Source: Acidobacteriota bacterium (lineage in GTDB: Bacteria; Acidobacteriota; Terriglobia; Terriglobales; Acidobacteriaceae). Taken from it: a stretch of DNA of 41,051 bases. Shown here piece by piece: positions 16,172-24,867 of the stretch. The stretch lies in assembly GCA_021836865.1 (NCBI GenBank), contig JAKBHH010000028.1, forward strand, positions 1-41,051, in the 5' to 3' direction. Numbering within the stretch: the first letter of the stretch is position 1; each line of letters begins with the position of its first letter. Below the pieces are notes generated by a model. The model searched no databases, had not been told where the DNA came from, and was given only the letters and a program-made list of their open reading frames with translations. The position numbers were made by a program, and so were the translations under genes.

Positions 16172-18736
16172 CTATTCCTCTCGCAGCACTTCAAGCGGGC
16201 GTAATCCAAGAATGCGATAGCTCGCCAACCAGCCGGTAACAGTGGCAAGAAGTGCAGTTCCCGCAAGAGTTACAACTGCCGCATAAATGTCCAGGTGGAA
16301 ACCGACCTCCAACTTCCGTAGAAGCACGCGCGTCAGGATGTTTGCGAAGACAACCCCGACTCCGCCTGCCAGCAACCCTAAAACGCTGAACTCCACGCTG
16401 AACGTGCGTACGATTCGCAACCGTGTGGCCCCAAGTGTCTTTAGCACGACCGTTTCACGAACACGCCGCAAGCGCGCGCTGGCGATGCTCGAAGCAAGAA
16501 TCATGAGCCCGGCGAAAATCGAAAAAGTGGCGAGAAAGCGCACAACAAAAGTAATCTGATTCACGACGCTCTCAATTCGATCCAGCACGTCGGCAATGTT
16601 GACTACTGTGACTGTCGGATACTGCGCAAACAGAGCCCGTTCCATCGACGGTATCGCACCACTCTGCATGTGCAGGCCCCCATACCAGGTTGCGATCGAG
16701 TCCTTCAGCAGCGATGAAGGCAGCAGGAATGACACGCGCGCCGCAAGATGTTCTCCGTCTGCGCGGTAGATGCAAGCAACAGTAAGTGCATGCAAGCGGC
16801 CGCTAATCTCCAGCTGAACCGGGGAACCGATCTGAAGATGCAGACGATTCGCGACCCCCTCACTCACAGCAATTTGTGAAGCATTTGCGCTGCTCCACCA
16901 GGCTCCGCGGATCAGCTTGTCCCCTGCCGGCGGAGCATCTGCCCAACTCAATTCCGCGTTCTCCAACATTCGCAGGGGGAAGTGCTGTCCCTTTAGCTGC
17001 TCAAGCGTCTTCCCGTTGAGTGTGAAAAACCGGCCATGCACAACCGGTATAAGATCCAGTTGTTGTATCACGCCGGCCTGGTGTCGAAAGAAATCCTGCA
17101 AGCCTGCAACTTCTTCCGTAGTCACATCTATCAGGAAAACATTGGGAAGTTTTGGCGAAGCCGTATCGCTCAAATCGTGCAGAAGCGAACTCTGCATCAG
17201 GTAAACCGCAAGGATCAGCATCACACCCGTGCCGAGCGACGCCAGCACAGGCGCCGACTGATTGCCCGGCCGATACAAATTTGCCAGGCCATGCCGCAAT
17301 GACGATGGCAACCGCAGCCGTACCCGATTCAGGACGAAACGCAGCGCACGCAAGAGCATAATGGCCAGGAGGAGCAGGACGATAAGAGCAGCGGTTAAGA
17401 GGAGCGCGAACCATCCACCGACCACGGCTGAATCAGAGAGTACCCACGCGATTGCGCCCAGCGCCAGCAAGACCAACACCGATATTCCCAGTTGAAGCCG
17501 ACGCGACCACCAGAATGACAGCCAGCCACGCCAACCTTCTGGTCCTTGCTCAACCAACCGCCGCAAGACCAGAACCGGACGGATGGCACGCACATCGAGC
17601 AGAGGAGGAAGGCAAAACAGCAGGGTGGTAAGCAGCCCAGTTCCGAGTCCCGCGAGAATTGAGCGCCACGGAACAGAGAATATCGTATGCACTGGCAGGA
17701 GCTTACCGAATACAGCGGGGAGCGCTCCTATCACGGTGATGCCTGCAGCCACGCCGATCAGCCCGCCTGCCAGCCCCAGGCCGAGCGTTTGCAAAAGAAA
17801 GATACGCAGCAAGTCCTTAGAACGGGCACCAAGGGCCTTTAAGATAGCCAGCATGTCCATGCGTTGCTCCAGGTGCGCATGCATTGCCATGGCCACGCCA
17901 ATCGCACCCAGCACCATCGCCACAAGGCAGATCAGGCTCAGAATGGCGGTGGCGTGCTCCAGCCCGGCATTGAGTGCCGGGTTGCCTTCCTTGAAGTCCG
18001 TGACCTGTGCATCCGAGAGCACACCCTCCACTGCTTTTCGCACTGCAGCCACATCTGCCTGTGCAGGCAACCGCAGCAAGAGGCGATGACTTGCGCGACT
18101 GCCGGGCGCGATGAGTCCTGTCTGCTCCAGTGATGCATTGGAAATCATCACGCGCGGTCCAAGACCTGCCCCGGCGCTCATGCGATCCGGCTCCTGGCGC
18201 AGTACTGCCGCGATTCTGAACCCTTTGCCACCGAGTCTTACCGTATCTCCAACATGCGCGTTGAGCCGCACGAGAAAGTCATCTGCAACGACGGCGGAGT
18301 CTCCCTGGAGGGCTTGTCGCAGCGACATGGCCGGGTCCAGTTCCGCCTGACCATAGAACGGGTAAAAAGCTGGATCGACGGCTTTCAGAGAGACAAGCAA
18401 TGGCACCGGATCTGCCGAAACCGAGGCCATCGAAACCGTCTCTGTAACCCACGTTGTTTGTGTGCCATGAATCTGTCCGGCAATCGCGGCGATTTGTTGC
18501 AACTCATCCGGTTTGGGCGTCCGGAAAATGCGCGCCATCAGGTCTCCTGCCATCAGCGACCGCGCCTCCGTCAGAAGTGTCTGTGTAAAATTCTCGCTAA
18601 ATCCGCGCACTCCCACTAAGGCCGCAACGCCAACCGCAACAGACAGCACCACAAAAGCAAACTTGCCCGGAGCCGACTTAAGATCACGCCAGGCAATTGC
18701 AAAAGCTCGCTTCCAACTAAGCGAATAGCTAGCCAT
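16172..18736 (-). CDS. ybbP: FtsX-like ABC transporter permease, YbbP family
   Basis: 854-residue permease with the two-module FtsX/MacB layout duplicated. A first helix lies near residues 20-40 (FAFVVLSVAVGVAALVGVRG). A long periplasmic MacB-like domain is followed by three helices around 265-380. Further helices fall around 440-510, with a second periplasmic domain and a C-terminal helix triplet (FLATFSIFAGLMILASSI...). The size and the pairing with a YbbA-like ATPase and a divergent TesA-like esterase match the ybbAP-tesA neighbourhood of proteobacteria. I chose ATG 18736, which overlaps the ATPase stop by 8 bases and has GGAG ten bases upstream; longer in-frame starts lie inside the ATPase gene. 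Its substrate is unknown in general. Confidence 0.88.
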   Translation of the reverse strand: MASYSLSWKRAFAIAWRDLKSAPGKFAFVVLSVAVGVAALVGVRGFSENFTQTLLTEARSLMAGDLMARIFRTPKPDELQQIAAIAGQIHGTQTTWVTETVSMASVSADPVPLLVSLKAVDPAFYPFYGQAELDPAMSLRQALQGDSAVVADDFLVRLNAHVGDTVRLGGKGFRIAAVLRQEPDRMSAGAGLGPRVMISNASLEQTGLIAPGSRASHRLLLRLPAQADVAAVRKAVEGVLSDAQVTDFKEGNPALNAGLEHATAILSLICLVAMVLGAIGVAMAMHAHLEQRMDMLAILKALGARSKDLLRIFLLQTLGLGLAGGLIGVAAGITVIGALPAVFGKLLPVHTIFSVPWRSILAGLGTGLLTTLLFCLPPLLDVRAIRPVLVLRRLVEQGPEGWRGWLSFWWSRRLQLGISVLVLLALGAIAWVLSDSAVVGGWFALLLTAALIVLLLLAIMLLRALRFVLNRVRLRLPSSLRHGLANLYRPGNQSAPVLASLGTGVMLILAVYLMQSSLLHDLSDTASPKLPNVFLIDVTTEEVAGLQDFFRHQAGVIQQLDLIPVVHGRFFTLNGKTLEQLKGQHFPLRMLENAELSWADAPPAGDKLIRGAWWSSANASQIAVSEGVANRLHLQIGSPVQLEISGRLHALTVACIYRADGEHLAARVSFLLPSSLLKDSIATWYGGLHMQSGAIPSMERALFAQYPTVTVVNIADVLDRIESVVNQITFVVRFLATFSIFAGLMILASSIASARLRRVRETVVLKTLGATRLRIVRTFSVEFSVLGLLAGGVGVVFANILTRVLLRKLEVGFHLDIYAAVVTLAGTALLATVTGWLASYRILGLRPLEVLREE

Positions 18737-19448
18737 GAATCCCAGACTCCTGCTCATGCGTGGCTTGTTCGAAGGAATTGGGCAGAGTATCCTCCACGAC
18801 CAATCCATCGCGGAGCACGATCTTCCGATCGGCGCGGCTGGCCACTTCATGATCATGCGTCACAAGCACAAGAGTTGCTCCGGCATCGCGGTTTCTCTGC
18901 AGAAGCATATCCAGCACCAGTTGGCCGTTCGTTGAGTCAAGATTGCCTGTTGGTTCATCAGCCATCACAATCGGCGGATCCACCACAAAGGCTCGCGCAA
19001 GCGCCACACGCTGCTGCTCTCCTCCCGAGAGCTGCACTGGATAGTGGTGCATCCTTTCACCTAACCCAACTGCACTTAAAAGGGAACGGGCCTTTTCGAG
19101 GCCATTCCCTTCTATGTTCAATTCAAACGGAAGGAGCACATTTTCAAGAGCAGTCAGGGTGGGAATCAGTTGATAGGACTGGAAGACAAAGCCAATCTTG
19201 GAGCCGCGTACGCCGGCGAGTTCTTTTTCTTTAAGATTGTGAATTGGAGTCCCATCGAGCCATATCTCGCCCGCGCTCGGCGTGTCGAGGCCCGCCGTCA
19301 GGCCGAGCAGCGTGCTCTTGCCGCTTCCACTGGCACCCACGATAGCTACAAACTGGCCGGCTGGAATGCGCAGAGTGATCCCCTTCAATATCTCCACGCG
19401 CCGAGAGCCATTCTGAATCCACTTCTGCACGTTGCGTATTTCAATCAC
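18729..19448 (-). CDS. ybbA: ABC transporter ATPase, YbbA/LolD family
   Basis: 239-residue nucleotide-binding subunit for the YbbP-like permease encoded directly downstream, which it overlaps. Walker A is GASGSGKST near residue 37, the Q-loop is FVFQSYQL, the signature is LSGGEQQRVALARA, Walker B is IVMADEPT and the switch His is in VTHDHEVA. These features and the short length are typical of the LolD/MacB-type ATPases that drive FtsX-like permeases without moving a substrate across the membrane. Together the pair could extract or deliver lipids or proteins at the envelope; this is inference from the family. Confidence 0.92.
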   Translation of the reverse strand: MIEIRNVQKWIQNGSRRVEILKGITLRIPAGQFVAIVGASGSGKSTLLGLTAGLDTPSAGEIWLDGTPIHNLKEKELAGVRGSKIGFVFQSYQLIPTLTALENVLLPFELNIEGNGLEKARSLLSAVGLGERMHHYPVQLSGGEQQRVALARAFVVDPPIVMADEPTGNLDSTNGQLVLDMLLQRNRDAGATLVLVTHDHEVASRADRKIVLRDGLVVEDTLPNSFEQATHEQESGIHG

Positions 19449-19510
19449 TTGCCGGCCTCCTGAGGCTTTTCACCCTGTCGCAGCGATTGCTCCACGGCGG
19501 TTACACTACT

Positions 19511-20134
19511 ATGGTGGACGTCCGCCGAACATTTCTCGTTTCAACTCTGTTTCTTCTTGCCGTCTTTCCTCTAGTGGCGGCTGAGAAGCCACTGCTCATT
19601 TGCTACGGCGACAGCATCACCGCGGGCTATAACCTCGTGGAAAGTCAGGCGTATCCTGCAGCTCTTCAGCTTGATCTCGACAGATTGGGCTATCACTACC
19701 GGGTCAAGAACATGGGAACGAGCGGCGCAACGACAAAAGATGCGATCGAGGGTCTTCAATCCGTCATCGATCTGCATCCTGCCGTCGTCATCGTCGAGTT
19801 TGGTGGAAATGACGGCCTGCGGGGGCTGCCACTTGTGCAGACGCGGCGCAACCTTGACACGGTCCTGACGACGCTGACGGCCGCGCATATTCGCGTTCTC
19901 CTTGCCGGCATCACATTGCCCCCCAACTACGGCCCCGATTACATACAGCAGTTTGACAAGACCTTTCGCGACCTGGCTGCGATGCACCACGTCGCGTTTG
20001 TCCCCATGATCTACAAGAACCTGATTCACCAACCCGGCACCATCCAGCCCGATGGAATTCATCCAACCGCGAAGGGCTCAGCAATCCTGGCGGAAACACT
20101 GCTGGCTGGCCTCAGGCCCCTGCTCAAAAAATAG
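19511..20134 (+). CDS. tesA: TesA-like SGNH-fold esterase/lysophospholipase, secreted
   Basis: 207-residue SGNH hydrolase. After a signal peptide (MVDVRRTFLVSTLFLLAV, cleavage near VAAEK) come the blocks of the family. Block I GDSITAGY carries the nucleophile Ser35, the Gly of block II lies in NMGTSGATT, block III is GGND, and block V DGIHPT holds the Asp/His pair. Substrates in relatives are acyl-CoA, lysophospholipids and aryl esters. I chose ATG 19511 because an upstream TTG at 19487 would add residues ahead of the signal. It is divergent from the ybbAP-like genes, reproducing the conserved ybbA-ybbP-tesA association and suggesting a shared envelope-lipid role. Confidence 0.88.
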   Translation: MVDVRRTFLVSTLFLLAVFPLVAAEKPLLICYGDSITAGYNLVESQAYPAALQLDLDRLGYHYRVKNMGTSGATTKDAIEGLQSVIDLHPAVVIVEFGGNDGLRGLPLVQTRRNLDTVLTTLTAAHIRVLLAGITLPPNYGPDYIQQFDKTFRDLAAMHHVAFVPMIYKNLIHQPGTIQPDGIHPTAKGSAILAETLLAGLRPLLKK

Positions 20135-20158
20135 CCCGCAAACTGCCGGGCAGGCCGA

Positions 20159-21037
20159 TCAAGTCATCACGACGACAGGTTGAAACAGTGTTCCTGCCAC
20201 TCGTTTTGCGATGCCCACCAGTTCGCGCTGCCCTGCAAAGACCTTGACGAGCGGAGCATGCGAGAACTCCGCGAGGTTGGCTTGTGCCCCATTGCGAAGC
20301 CTGCCTAATGCGACCTCATCGCAAGTCACAGCCGGCATCTCGGGCAGTAGTGAACGCGGATGGATACAGAGCGCCTCAAGCGCCTCTGTCCTTCCCGCGT
20401 AAGTGGCCAGTTCCTCAAGAGTATGCGTGTCTGCAAGGGTGAATACGCCAGCATGGGTGCGACGCAGGCTGCTCAGGTGCGCGCCACACCCCAACTCCTG
20501 TCCGAGTTCATGCGCAATGAAACGGACATAGCCGCCGGCGCTGACGGTCATCTTGAACGCGGCCTCGGCGCCGTCCAGTGCCGTCACTTCAAAGGCTGCG
20601 ACCTGAATCGTCACGGGCCTCAACTCTACCGGTTTGCCTTTCCGGGCAAGCTTATAGGCAGGAGTGCCTGCAATCTTTTTTGCAGAGAATGGCGGCGGCA
20701 TCTGCTCAATCGATCCACAAAAGCGTTCAGATACAGCACGCACCTGCTGGAGTGTGAGCAAGGGGTCCGACTGTGGACCAACCACCTGTCCATCAGCATC
20801 GTAGCTGTCCGTCGCAAAGCCAAAGCGGATTGTGCCCGTGTAACTCTTTTCAGCAGAGGAGAAGTATTGGGCAAGGCGAGTAAATTTGCCCAGGAGAAGA
20901 GGAAGAACACCTGTAGCCATGGGGTCCAGGGTGCCAAGATGACCAATGGACTGCTCGCCCGAAATCCGACGCAGCCTGGCGACTACATCGTGGCTCGTCA
21001 TGCCGCCCGGCTTATCAATAACAATTAACCCGTTCAC
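20159..21037 (-). CDS. truB: tRNA pseudouridine(55) synthase TruB
   Basis: 292-residue enzyme that makes pseudouridine 55 in the T-loop of tRNAs. The start NGLIVIDKPGGMTSHDVV and the catalytic block GHLGTLDPMATGVLPL (Asp38) are diagnostic. KSYTGTIRFGFATDSYDADG and the PPPFSAKKIAGTPAYKLARKG segment confirm it. The C-terminal PUA-like part is present. Translation probably starts at GTG 21037, which gives the standard N-terminus; no strong ribosome site is visible. It is 38 bases downstream of folE on the same strand. Confidence 0.96.
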   Translation of the reverse strand: MNGLIVIDKPGGMTSHDVVARLRRISGEQSIGHLGTLDPMATGVLPLLLGKFTRLAQYFSSAEKSYTGTIRFGFATDSYDADGQVVGPQSDPLLTLQQVRAVSERFCGSIEQMPPPFSAKKIAGTPAYKLARKGKPVELRPVTIQVAAFEVTALDGAEAAFKMTVSAGGYVRFIAHELGQELGCGAHLSSLRRTHAGVFTLADTHTLEELATYAGRTEALEALCIHPRSLLPEMPAVTCDEVALGRLRNGAQANLAEFSHAPLVKVFAGQRELVGIAKRVAGTLFQPVVVMT

Positions 21038-21075
21038 TCAACTACTTTAGACGACCAGGGCCTTGACTCGGGTCC

Positions 21076-21699
21076 TCAGTTACCCGACTGACGAACAAGG
21101 GACAGGAACTCCGCGCGTGTTTCCTTCTGCCGGAAGCATCCAACCATGGCGGAGGTGACCGTCGAAGAGTGCTGCTTTTCAATGCCGCGCATCATCATGC
21201 ACAGGTGGCGCGCCTCAATCACCACACCCACGCCCTGCGGCTCAATCGCCTCCTGAATCGCATCGGCGATCTGTCTTGTAAGCCGCTCCTGTACCTGAAG
21301 TCGGCGCGCAAATACCTCCACTAGCCGCGGAATCTTGCTCAAGCCAATTACCTTGCCATTGGGGATGTAGGCTACATGCACTTTGCCAAAAAAAGGCAGC
21401 ATGTGATGTTCGCAGAGCGAGAACATCTCTACGTCCTTAACAATAACCATCTCGTCATAGTCGACCTCAAAGAGCGCGCCGCGAAGGATTTTGGTTGGAT
21501 CTTCACTGTAGCCCTTGGTGAGAAAAGCCATGGACTTCTCAACCCGGCTGGGTGTTGCGAGCAGACCATCACGGCTGGGATCCTCGCCTAACCGGCCCAA
21601 AATCTCCCGATACATCTCTTGCGTGCTGTACTCCGCCAGGCCTTCGTCCACGCCGGTTGCCCTGCGAACAGTCTTGCTCACTGCTATCGGCTGCGCCAT
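21076..21699 (-). CDS. folE: GTP cyclohydrolase I (FolE)
   Basis: 207-residue enzyme converting GTP to 7,8-dihydroneopterin triphosphate, the entry to folate, biopterin and queuosine pathways. Zinc and active-site motifs are visible: [24 protein letters not shown] and, near the C-terminus, [27 protein letters not shown] lies at good spacing before ATG 21699. Upstream on the same strand, 78 bases away, are two tandem PTPS-like genes that would use its product. Confidence 0.97.
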   Translation of the reverse strand: MAQPIAVSKTVRRATGVDEGLAEYSTQEMYREILGRLGEDPSRDGLLATPSRVEKSMAFLTKGYSEDPTKILRGALFEVDYDEMVIVKDVEMFSLCEHHMLPFFGKVHVAYIPNGKVIGLSKIPRLVEVFARRLQVQERLTRQIADAIQEAIEPQGVGVVIEARHLCMMMRGIEKQHSSTVTSAMVGCFRQKETRAEFLSLVRQSGN

Positions 21700-21777
21700 T
21701 GCTCATCCTCCAACCCGGGGAAATTGGGCTTTATCTTTTCTGCTCGACCGCCAACCTGATGCCCGATGGACGCCAGA

Positions 21778-22188
21778 TCAGTTTGCATCTGCACACTCGA
21801 AGAAGTTGTTTTCAGTTTCTTCCACTCGAACCATCTGAAGCCTGCCGGTCGGAATCCTATGCTGCAACAATGCAAAAAGCGCCTTACAGAGATTCTCCGT
21901 CGTTGGAACGCGATTCACAAATAGCTCATCTAAATTCAGGTTGGCATGGTCAAATCGGTCTAACACCAACTCCCGCACCGCCTGATCCAGCTTCGCCATG
22001 TCCACGACCATGCCGGTCTCCGGCCTCACATCTCCAGTTACCATCACCTCTACCACGTAATTGTGGCCATGGCCGTGAGGATTATTGCACTTCCCGTAGG
22101 TTTTGAGATTGTCCTCCGGGGAGAGCGAGTCTGCGTGAAGGCGATGAGATGCGCTTAGCATGTACCGGCGTCCGAAGTAAGCTCTCAT
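21778..22188 (-). CDS. 6-pyruvoyl-tetrahydropterin synthase-like protein (copy A)
   Basis: 136 residues, family-typical length. SASHRL supplies zinc ligand His15, and YGKCNNPHGHGHNY gives Cys34 with His40 and His42. The Asp-His pair in DRFDHANLN and PTTEN near the C-terminus complete the active site. The Cys-to-His spacing and the CNNP..GHGHNY string match animal PTPS more than E. coli-type QueD (Cys-x3-His-Gly-His). It could make 6-pyruvoyl-tetrahydropterin or 6-carboxy-tetrahydropterin from the FolE product. It overlaps copy B by four bases (ATGA) and precedes folE. Confidence 0.88.
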   Translation of the reverse strand: MRAYFGRRYMLSASHRLHADSLSPEDNLKTYGKCNNPHGHGHNYVVEVMVTGDVRPETGMVVDMAKLDQAVRELVLDRFDHANLNLDELFVNRVPTTENLCKALFALLQHRIPTGRLQMVRVEETENNFFECADAN

Positions 22189-22604
22189 GGCTCGCCCCGG
22201 TACTCGGCAAAGATATCCGCTGTCTCATAGACCCGCACCCGGCTCAGTCGCACCCCGCCAGCGTGGTTCAGCACAGGCTCCAGACGTCTCCATGCAGCAA
22301 CCGCGATGTTTTCTGTCGTGGGAATCACCCGGGCGAACTCCGGCACCTCAAGATTCAGGTGGCGATGGTCGTAGACTCCTACGACTTCCTTCTCCATCAC
22401 ATCTTTCAGCCACTTCAGATCCACCACAAAGCCTGTCACCGCGTCCGGCTCACCCGCAACCGTCACTTCCAGCGTGTAGTTATGCCCGTGCCCGTTGCGA
22501 TTCGCGCACCGCCCGAAGACCCGCTCGTTCATTTCCGCGGACCATGCATCATTCCAGTAATAGTGGGAAGCAGAGAAGGTCGCGCGGCGCGTCAACTCAA
22601 TCAT
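22185..22604 (-). CDS. 6-pyruvoyl-tetrahydropterin synthase-like protein (copy B)
   Basis: 139-residue paralogue of copy A. FSASHYYW gives His14, FGRCANRNGHGHNY gives Cys33, His39 and His41, and VYDHRHLNL supplies the Asp-His pair. The C-terminus VRVYETADIFAEY resembles the end of animal PTPS. GAGG stands eight bases before ATG 22604. The two copies are clearly divergent, so this is an old duplication with probable division of labour (for example one queuosine enzyme and one pterin enzyme). No queC, queE, queF or sepiapterin reductase gene is seen beside them. Confidence 0.88.
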   Translation of the reverse strand: MIELTRRATFSASHYYWNDAWSAEMNERVFGRCANRNGHGHNYTLEVTVAGEPDAVTGFVVDLKWLKDVMEKEVVGVYDHRHLNLEVPEFARVIPTTENIAVAAWRRLEPVLNHAGGVRLSRVRVYETADIFAEYRGEP

Positions 22605-22713
22605 TCCATTGCCTCACAAGAGAGATGATTCCGAGGTCTTCAAGGGCTCTTCGGATTGCGCCCGTTTTTCACACCACCAAAACCGGCGCTCTAAAATTCC
22701 GGGCCCATCCAGC

Positions 22714-23895
22714 TTATCCGCCAGAGTATGTCCTTCCCTTCCAGCTTACCTGTTTCAGCACCCTGTGTTGAAACCAACTGCGATAGAGGAGCACGACAAA
22801 CAGCGGCAATGCCAGCGGCGACAGGGCACAATCCACAAACCCAAAGTTGGACTTCGCCACGCGAGCATAGTATCGAAAGAGATTGCGCAACCAGATCAGC
22901 AGGAGTACCCAACCTACCCCAAGCCACTGCAGGCTTCGCACGGCAAGGCGGCCATTCCACAACTCGAAAGCAAGAATCGGCAATCCCACCAGCAATGCAA
23001 TATCCAGCGCGCGCCACAGAGCCAGCGCCAGTGCATTATTGAACAATAAGGCCAGATTCTTCGTCCAGCCTTCGATCATGGCCGCGGTCGAACGGTACAT
23101 CCGGGTTGAAACAGCATCGTCTCCATAGCGGAACCGCAGTCCCACCTTGCGCCGCTTGGCCACCAAGGCAAGCTCGACGTCTTCCAGCACCTTGCTCGCG
23201 ACCGCCTCATGCCCGCCAATGCGGCGATAGGCCTCGCGCTCGACCAGCAGAAACTGCCCATTCGCCGCGGCAACCCTCTGGTTCGGATCGGAAACCTTTG
23301 TCGGCGGATACGACAAGGCGAGCTCACAAAAGACCAGCGGCATCAACGCTCGCTGCCACAGTCCGCTGACCCACTGCTTCGGCGAGTAGCTCAACATCCC
23401 CACCTTGTGCCGCACAGCCTCGTGGATGGCCCGGTGCAGGTTCCCACTCTCATGCACCGTATCCGCATCCGTGAACAACAGCCAACGCCCGCGCGCCTTT
23501 CGCGCTGCCGTCCAGATCGCGTTCGCCTTCCCGGTCCAGCCTCTTTCCAGCTTGCCGGCCTGCATCACTGTCACGTCTGTAAAGCTCCGGGCAATCTCTT
23601 CCGTGCGATCCGCCGAGTGATCGTCCACAACGATCAGTTCCCAATCCCGGCCCAGCTTGAAAACCTCGTCCGACTGTGCAACGAGTGACTCCAGACACGC
23701 TCCCAGGCAGTGCTCTTCGTTCCTCGCGGGAATGATTACTGTAAGTTCCAGCAAATTCTCCGGTTCCGGCTGGTCAAACACTGTCCCCATAAGCGAGGGC
23801 GTAGCTAAGGGTCTGTCAGTGGCCACGGTAAGGCCCAACACTGGCTTCCAGTCCCCCGCCTCTTCCCTGCCCGTTTCCGGCCCTTCGTCCGCCAT
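22714..23895 (-). CDS. Glycosyltransferase family 2 (HpnB-like)
   Basis: 393-residue membrane-linked GT2 enzyme. The GT-A fold starts at about residue 50 with LTVIIPARNEEHCLGACL. WELIVVDDHSADRTEEI follows, then LLFTDADTVHES with the DxD metal site, and later EDVELALVAKRRKVGLRF. Three or four hydrophobic helices end the protein. The order and C-terminal helices fit hopanoid-associated (HpnB) and carotenoid-type (CrtQ) glycosyltransferases. No hopanoid gene is present nearby, so the acceptor is unknown. ATG 23895 has AAAGGG upstream; the N-terminal 45 residues look unconserved, so a later start is possible. Confidence 0.85.
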   Translation of the reverse strand: MADEGPETGREEAGDWKPVLGLTVATDRPLATPSLMGTVFDQPEPENLLELTVIIPARNEEHCLGACLESLVAQSDEVFKLGRDWELIVVDDHSADRTEEIARSFTDVTVMQAGKLERGWTGKANAIWTAARKARGRWLLFTDADTVHESGNLHRAIHEAVRHKVGMLSYSPKQWVSGLWQRALMPLVFCELALSYPPTKVSDPNQRVAAANGQFLLVEREAYRRIGGHEAVASKVLEDVELALVAKRRKVGLRFRYGDDAVSTRMYRSTAAMIEGWTKNLALLFNNALALALWRALDIALLVGLPILAFELWNGRLAVRSLQWLGVGWVLLLIWLRNLFRYYARVAKSNFGFVDCALSPLALPLFVVLLYRSWFQHRVLKQVSWKGRTYSGG

Positions 23896-23941
23896 CCTGC
23901 AGCCCTTTCGCGCCGTGCCCTTTGCTCCGTATTATAGGGAT

Positions 23942-24430
23942 GTGCGGTTTCCTTCTGTCGCTCTGCTCACTCTCGTCTCGCTCTCGTTGCTCTCCGGATG
24001 CAACCGCGGCGCCCATCCCGCTCAGACCGGGATCGAGGCACCGGATTTTACGGTCTCCGATGGAATGACGTCGGTCCATCTCGCCAACTATCGCGGCAAT
24101 GTCGTGTTGCTGAATTTCTGGGCCACCTGGTGCGCACCATGCATCGAAGAGATGCCTTCTCTGCTGCAGCTTCATCGACAGGATCCTGGCCTTGTGATGC
24201 TCGCCGTCAGCATCGATGAAGACCCCAATGCCTACGCGAGCTTCATCCGAGCCCGTCACGTGGACCTGATCACGGTCCGCGATCCCCGCAAAACGGCGGC
24301 AAGCCTGTTTCACACCGACATGTGGCCGGAAACTTACGTCATCGATCGCAAGGGGATTATCCGCCGCAAGTTCGTTGGCGCACAGGATTGGACCAGTCCC
24401 GAGATCATCCACTACCTGAACAGCCTCTAA
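23942..24430 (+). CDS. TlpA-like thioredoxin-fold lipoprotein
   Basis: 162-residue extracytoplasmic thiol-disulfide protein. The N-terminus RFPSVALLTLVSLSLLSGC is a lipoprotein signal with Cys20. The thioredoxin fold carries WCAPC (Cys64, Cys67) in NFWATWCAPCIEEMPSL and the cis-Pro region ETYVIDRKG. TlpA/ResA proteins keep cytochrome c haem-site cysteines or other periplasmic thiols reduced; a small cytochrome c gene lies 1.5 kb away. The start is uncertain: GTG 23942 gives a minimal signal peptide but its AGGGA is very close; GTG 23915 is the other option. It is divergent from the glycosyltransferase. Confidence 0.85.
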   Translation: MRFPSVALLTLVSLSLLSGCNRGAHPAQTGIEAPDFTVSDGMTSVHLANYRGNVVLLNFWATWCAPCIEEMPSLLQLHRQDPGLVMLAVSIDEDPNAYASFIRARHVDLITVRDPRKTAASLFHTDMWPETYVIDRKGIIRRKFVGAQDWTSPEIIHYLNSL

Positions 24431-24455
24431 GCTGCAGACTTGCTATGATTGTGCT

Positions 24456-24719
24456 ATGACAACAGTGGACATTCTCTTCCGTTACGCTGCGGAACCTGAC
24501 GCGGCAGTCGCGTTTGCGCTTGGGAACATGCGCGAAGTCTACGGAATTCGGCAACTGAGGATCGACAAACCCGCGCACGCGGTGCTGGTGGAGTACGATG
24601 CAACCCGCCTCAACGCCGCTACCGTCACCAATCTCGTCCGTTCCGCCGGGCTTCAGATTGCTGAAGAATTGCCCCTGCTGCCGCCCCAGCCAGAGCCGGA
24701 AGTGACCGCCACTGCCTGA
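24456..24719 (+). CDS. Small HMA-fold-like protein lacking the metal-binding CxxC
   Basis: 87 residues. The predicted pattern beta-alpha-beta-beta-alpha-beta (TVDILFRY, DAAVAFALGNM, GIRQLRID, HAVLVEYD, NAATVTNLVRSAG, LQIAEEL) is that of heavy-metal-associated domains such as CopZ. The CxxC that binds metal at the first loop is absent, replaced by AAEPDAA. There is no cysteine at all, so metal chaperoning of the usual kind is unlikely. It follows the TlpA-like gene by 25 bases and may be in its operon. Function unknown; the fold assignment is my inference. Confidence 0.6.
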   Translation: MTTVDILFRYAAEPDAAVAFALGNMREVYGIRQLRIDKPAHAVLVEYDATRLNAATVTNLVRSAGLQIAEELPLLPPQPEPEVTATA

Positions 24720-24730
24720 CCAGAACCCGA

Positions 24731-24759
24731 TTGCACCGCTGCACAAACCCTGATATTCT
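24731..24759 (+). promoter_or_regulatory. Sigma-70 promoter of tRNA-Arg
   Basis: TTGCAC (24731-24736) and TATTCT (24754-24759) are separated by exactly 17 bases. Transcription would start near 24766, about 24 bases before the mature tRNA. Confidence 0.7.
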
Positions 24760-24789
24760 GCATAAGGTTCCTTCGGGAAATTCTCCCAT

Positions 24790-24866
24790 GCGCCCGTAGC
24801 TCAGCTGGATAGAGCGACTGACTACGAATCAGTAGGCCGGAGGTTCGAATCCTTCCGGGCGCACCA
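24790..24866 (+). tRNA. tRNA-Arg (ACG)
   Basis: 77-base tRNA with CCA. The acceptor GCGCCCG (24790-24796) pairs with CGGGCGC (24856-24862). Anticodon stem ACTGA/TCAGT encloses loop CTACGAA with anticodon ACG at 24824-24826, whose A34 would be edited to inosine. The convergent nuclease-like gene ends two bases beyond it. Confidence 0.97.
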
Positions 24867-24867
24867 T

